DNA from: DATDAW01 sp036525185
Lineage (GTDB): Bacteria > Verrucomicrobiota > Verrucomicrobiia > Chthoniobacterales > DASVRZ01
Length of the DNA stretch: 64,000 nucleotides
Assembly: GCA_036525185.1 (NCBI GenBank)
Contig: DATDAW010000054.1
Span: 8,484-72,483, forward strand
Direction of reading: 5' to 3'
A model generated the notes under the pieces. That model did no database searches. It was given only the letters and a program-made list of their open reading frames with translations, and had not been told where the DNA came from. The position numbers and the translations under genes are program-made. The first letter of the stretch is position 1. The number at the start of each line of letters is the position of its first letter. This document shows positions 63,690 through 64,000 of this stretch, piece by piece.

Positions 63690-64000
63690 ATGACGCACAC
63701 CTTTGCACTGATTATCGGCATTGACCGCTCCGATACACGCCTGGATATCGCCACGTTGGATCCGGCGACTCAATGCGCGACGGCCCACATCGTCAGCACG
63801 GATCCCGCAGCCATGCTGCGGTGGTTTGAACATCAACGCCAATTGCTGCCTGCGCAGGCCCGCATCGGCGTTGCCTTCGAAGAACCCGCCACCAATCTCA
63901 TTGTCTTCTTCAGTCAATTTGTTGATGTTAGTCTTTATCCGCTCAACCCCGCGGCCGTGCGCAGTTACTGCAAAAGTTTCGCCATCTCCGGAGCGCACAC
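63690..64000 (+). mobile_element. IS110-family transposase, 5' part (continues beyond window)
   Basis: The ATG at 63690 begins MTHTFALIIGIDRSDTRLDI, the DEDD/RuvC-like N-terminus of IS110 recombinases with the first acidic residue in GIDRSD, and continues VGVAFEEP-like IGVAFEEPATNLIVFF and DVSLYPLNPAAVRSYCKSFA. The frame is open to base 64000, so about 103 codons are visible. IS110 elements insert with a serine-containing C-terminal Tnp domain guided by a bridge RNA. The start is sharp because the sequence just before is structured and non-coding. Confidence 0.92.

Overview
This 64 kb window looks like a chromosomal piece of a soil or freshwater verrucomicrobium, probably of the Chthoniobacter/Spartobacteria type. 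That placement is inferred from three things: the roughly 51-residue basic signature protein of the PVC superphylum (629-784, minus), two proteins with Verrucomicrobia-style PEP-CTERM tails (IPEP, hydrophobic stretch, RRRR), and several families of short inverted-repeat elements. No rRNA, tRNA or CRISPR array was recognised.

Region by region. 1-4.5 kb: truncated RluB-type pseudouridine synthase, PVC small basic protein, a nucleotidyltransferase and FtsK. 4.5-9.2 kb: RodZ and two paralogous solenoid proteins built of ~30-residue WAxxDPxxA repeats; the second is cut by an in-frame TAG. 9.3-14.7 kb: thiH-thiS, then dnaG-rpoD. 14.8-19.5 kb: nuoLMN (proton-pumping arm of complex I) without the rest of the nuo operon. 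19.7-24.5 kb: RNA methyltransferase, Old Yellow Enzyme, MFS exporter with a divergent ArsR-type regulator that lacks a normal start codon, and a rhomboid-like protein without its catalytic residues. 24.5-31.5 kb: treY, nagB, two membrane proteins and a homocysteine methyltransferase/MTHFR fusion. 31.5-38 kb: FmdB-type and zinc-ribbon proteins, a peptidase-like secreted protein without HExxH, a beta-propeller protein, a DUF885 metallopeptidase and a lipase. 37.9-44.2 kb: a complete fructose PTS regulon (divergent DeoR repressor, fruA, fruB carrying IIA-HPr-EI, fruK) with phased CGAAA boxes over a promoter. 44.1-50.1 kb: housekeeping genes including ychF, a ferredoxin, a DUF721 protein, a HAD-FolB fusion and an Na+/H+ antiporter. 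50.2-58.9 kb: PEP-CTERM proteins, an M20 amidohydrolase, tandem hexapeptide acyltransferases, a large nucleotide-pyrophosphatase-like phosphatase with a dockerin-like tail, and an HhH protein.

59-64 kb is different in character. It holds short minus-strand genes of mostly unknown function, a broken pyrE, a chlorite-dismutase-family protein, two adjacent HEPN-like proteins, two copies of a ~95 bp repeat, short attC-like motifs, and the start of an IS110-family transposase at the window edge. This is the accessory, cassette-like part.

The most interesting candidates are the HAD-FolB fusion (a possible clue to the poorly defined dihydroneopterin-phosphate phosphatase step), the tandem HEPN pair in the cassette-like island, and the IS110 upstream region, which may encode a bridge RNA.
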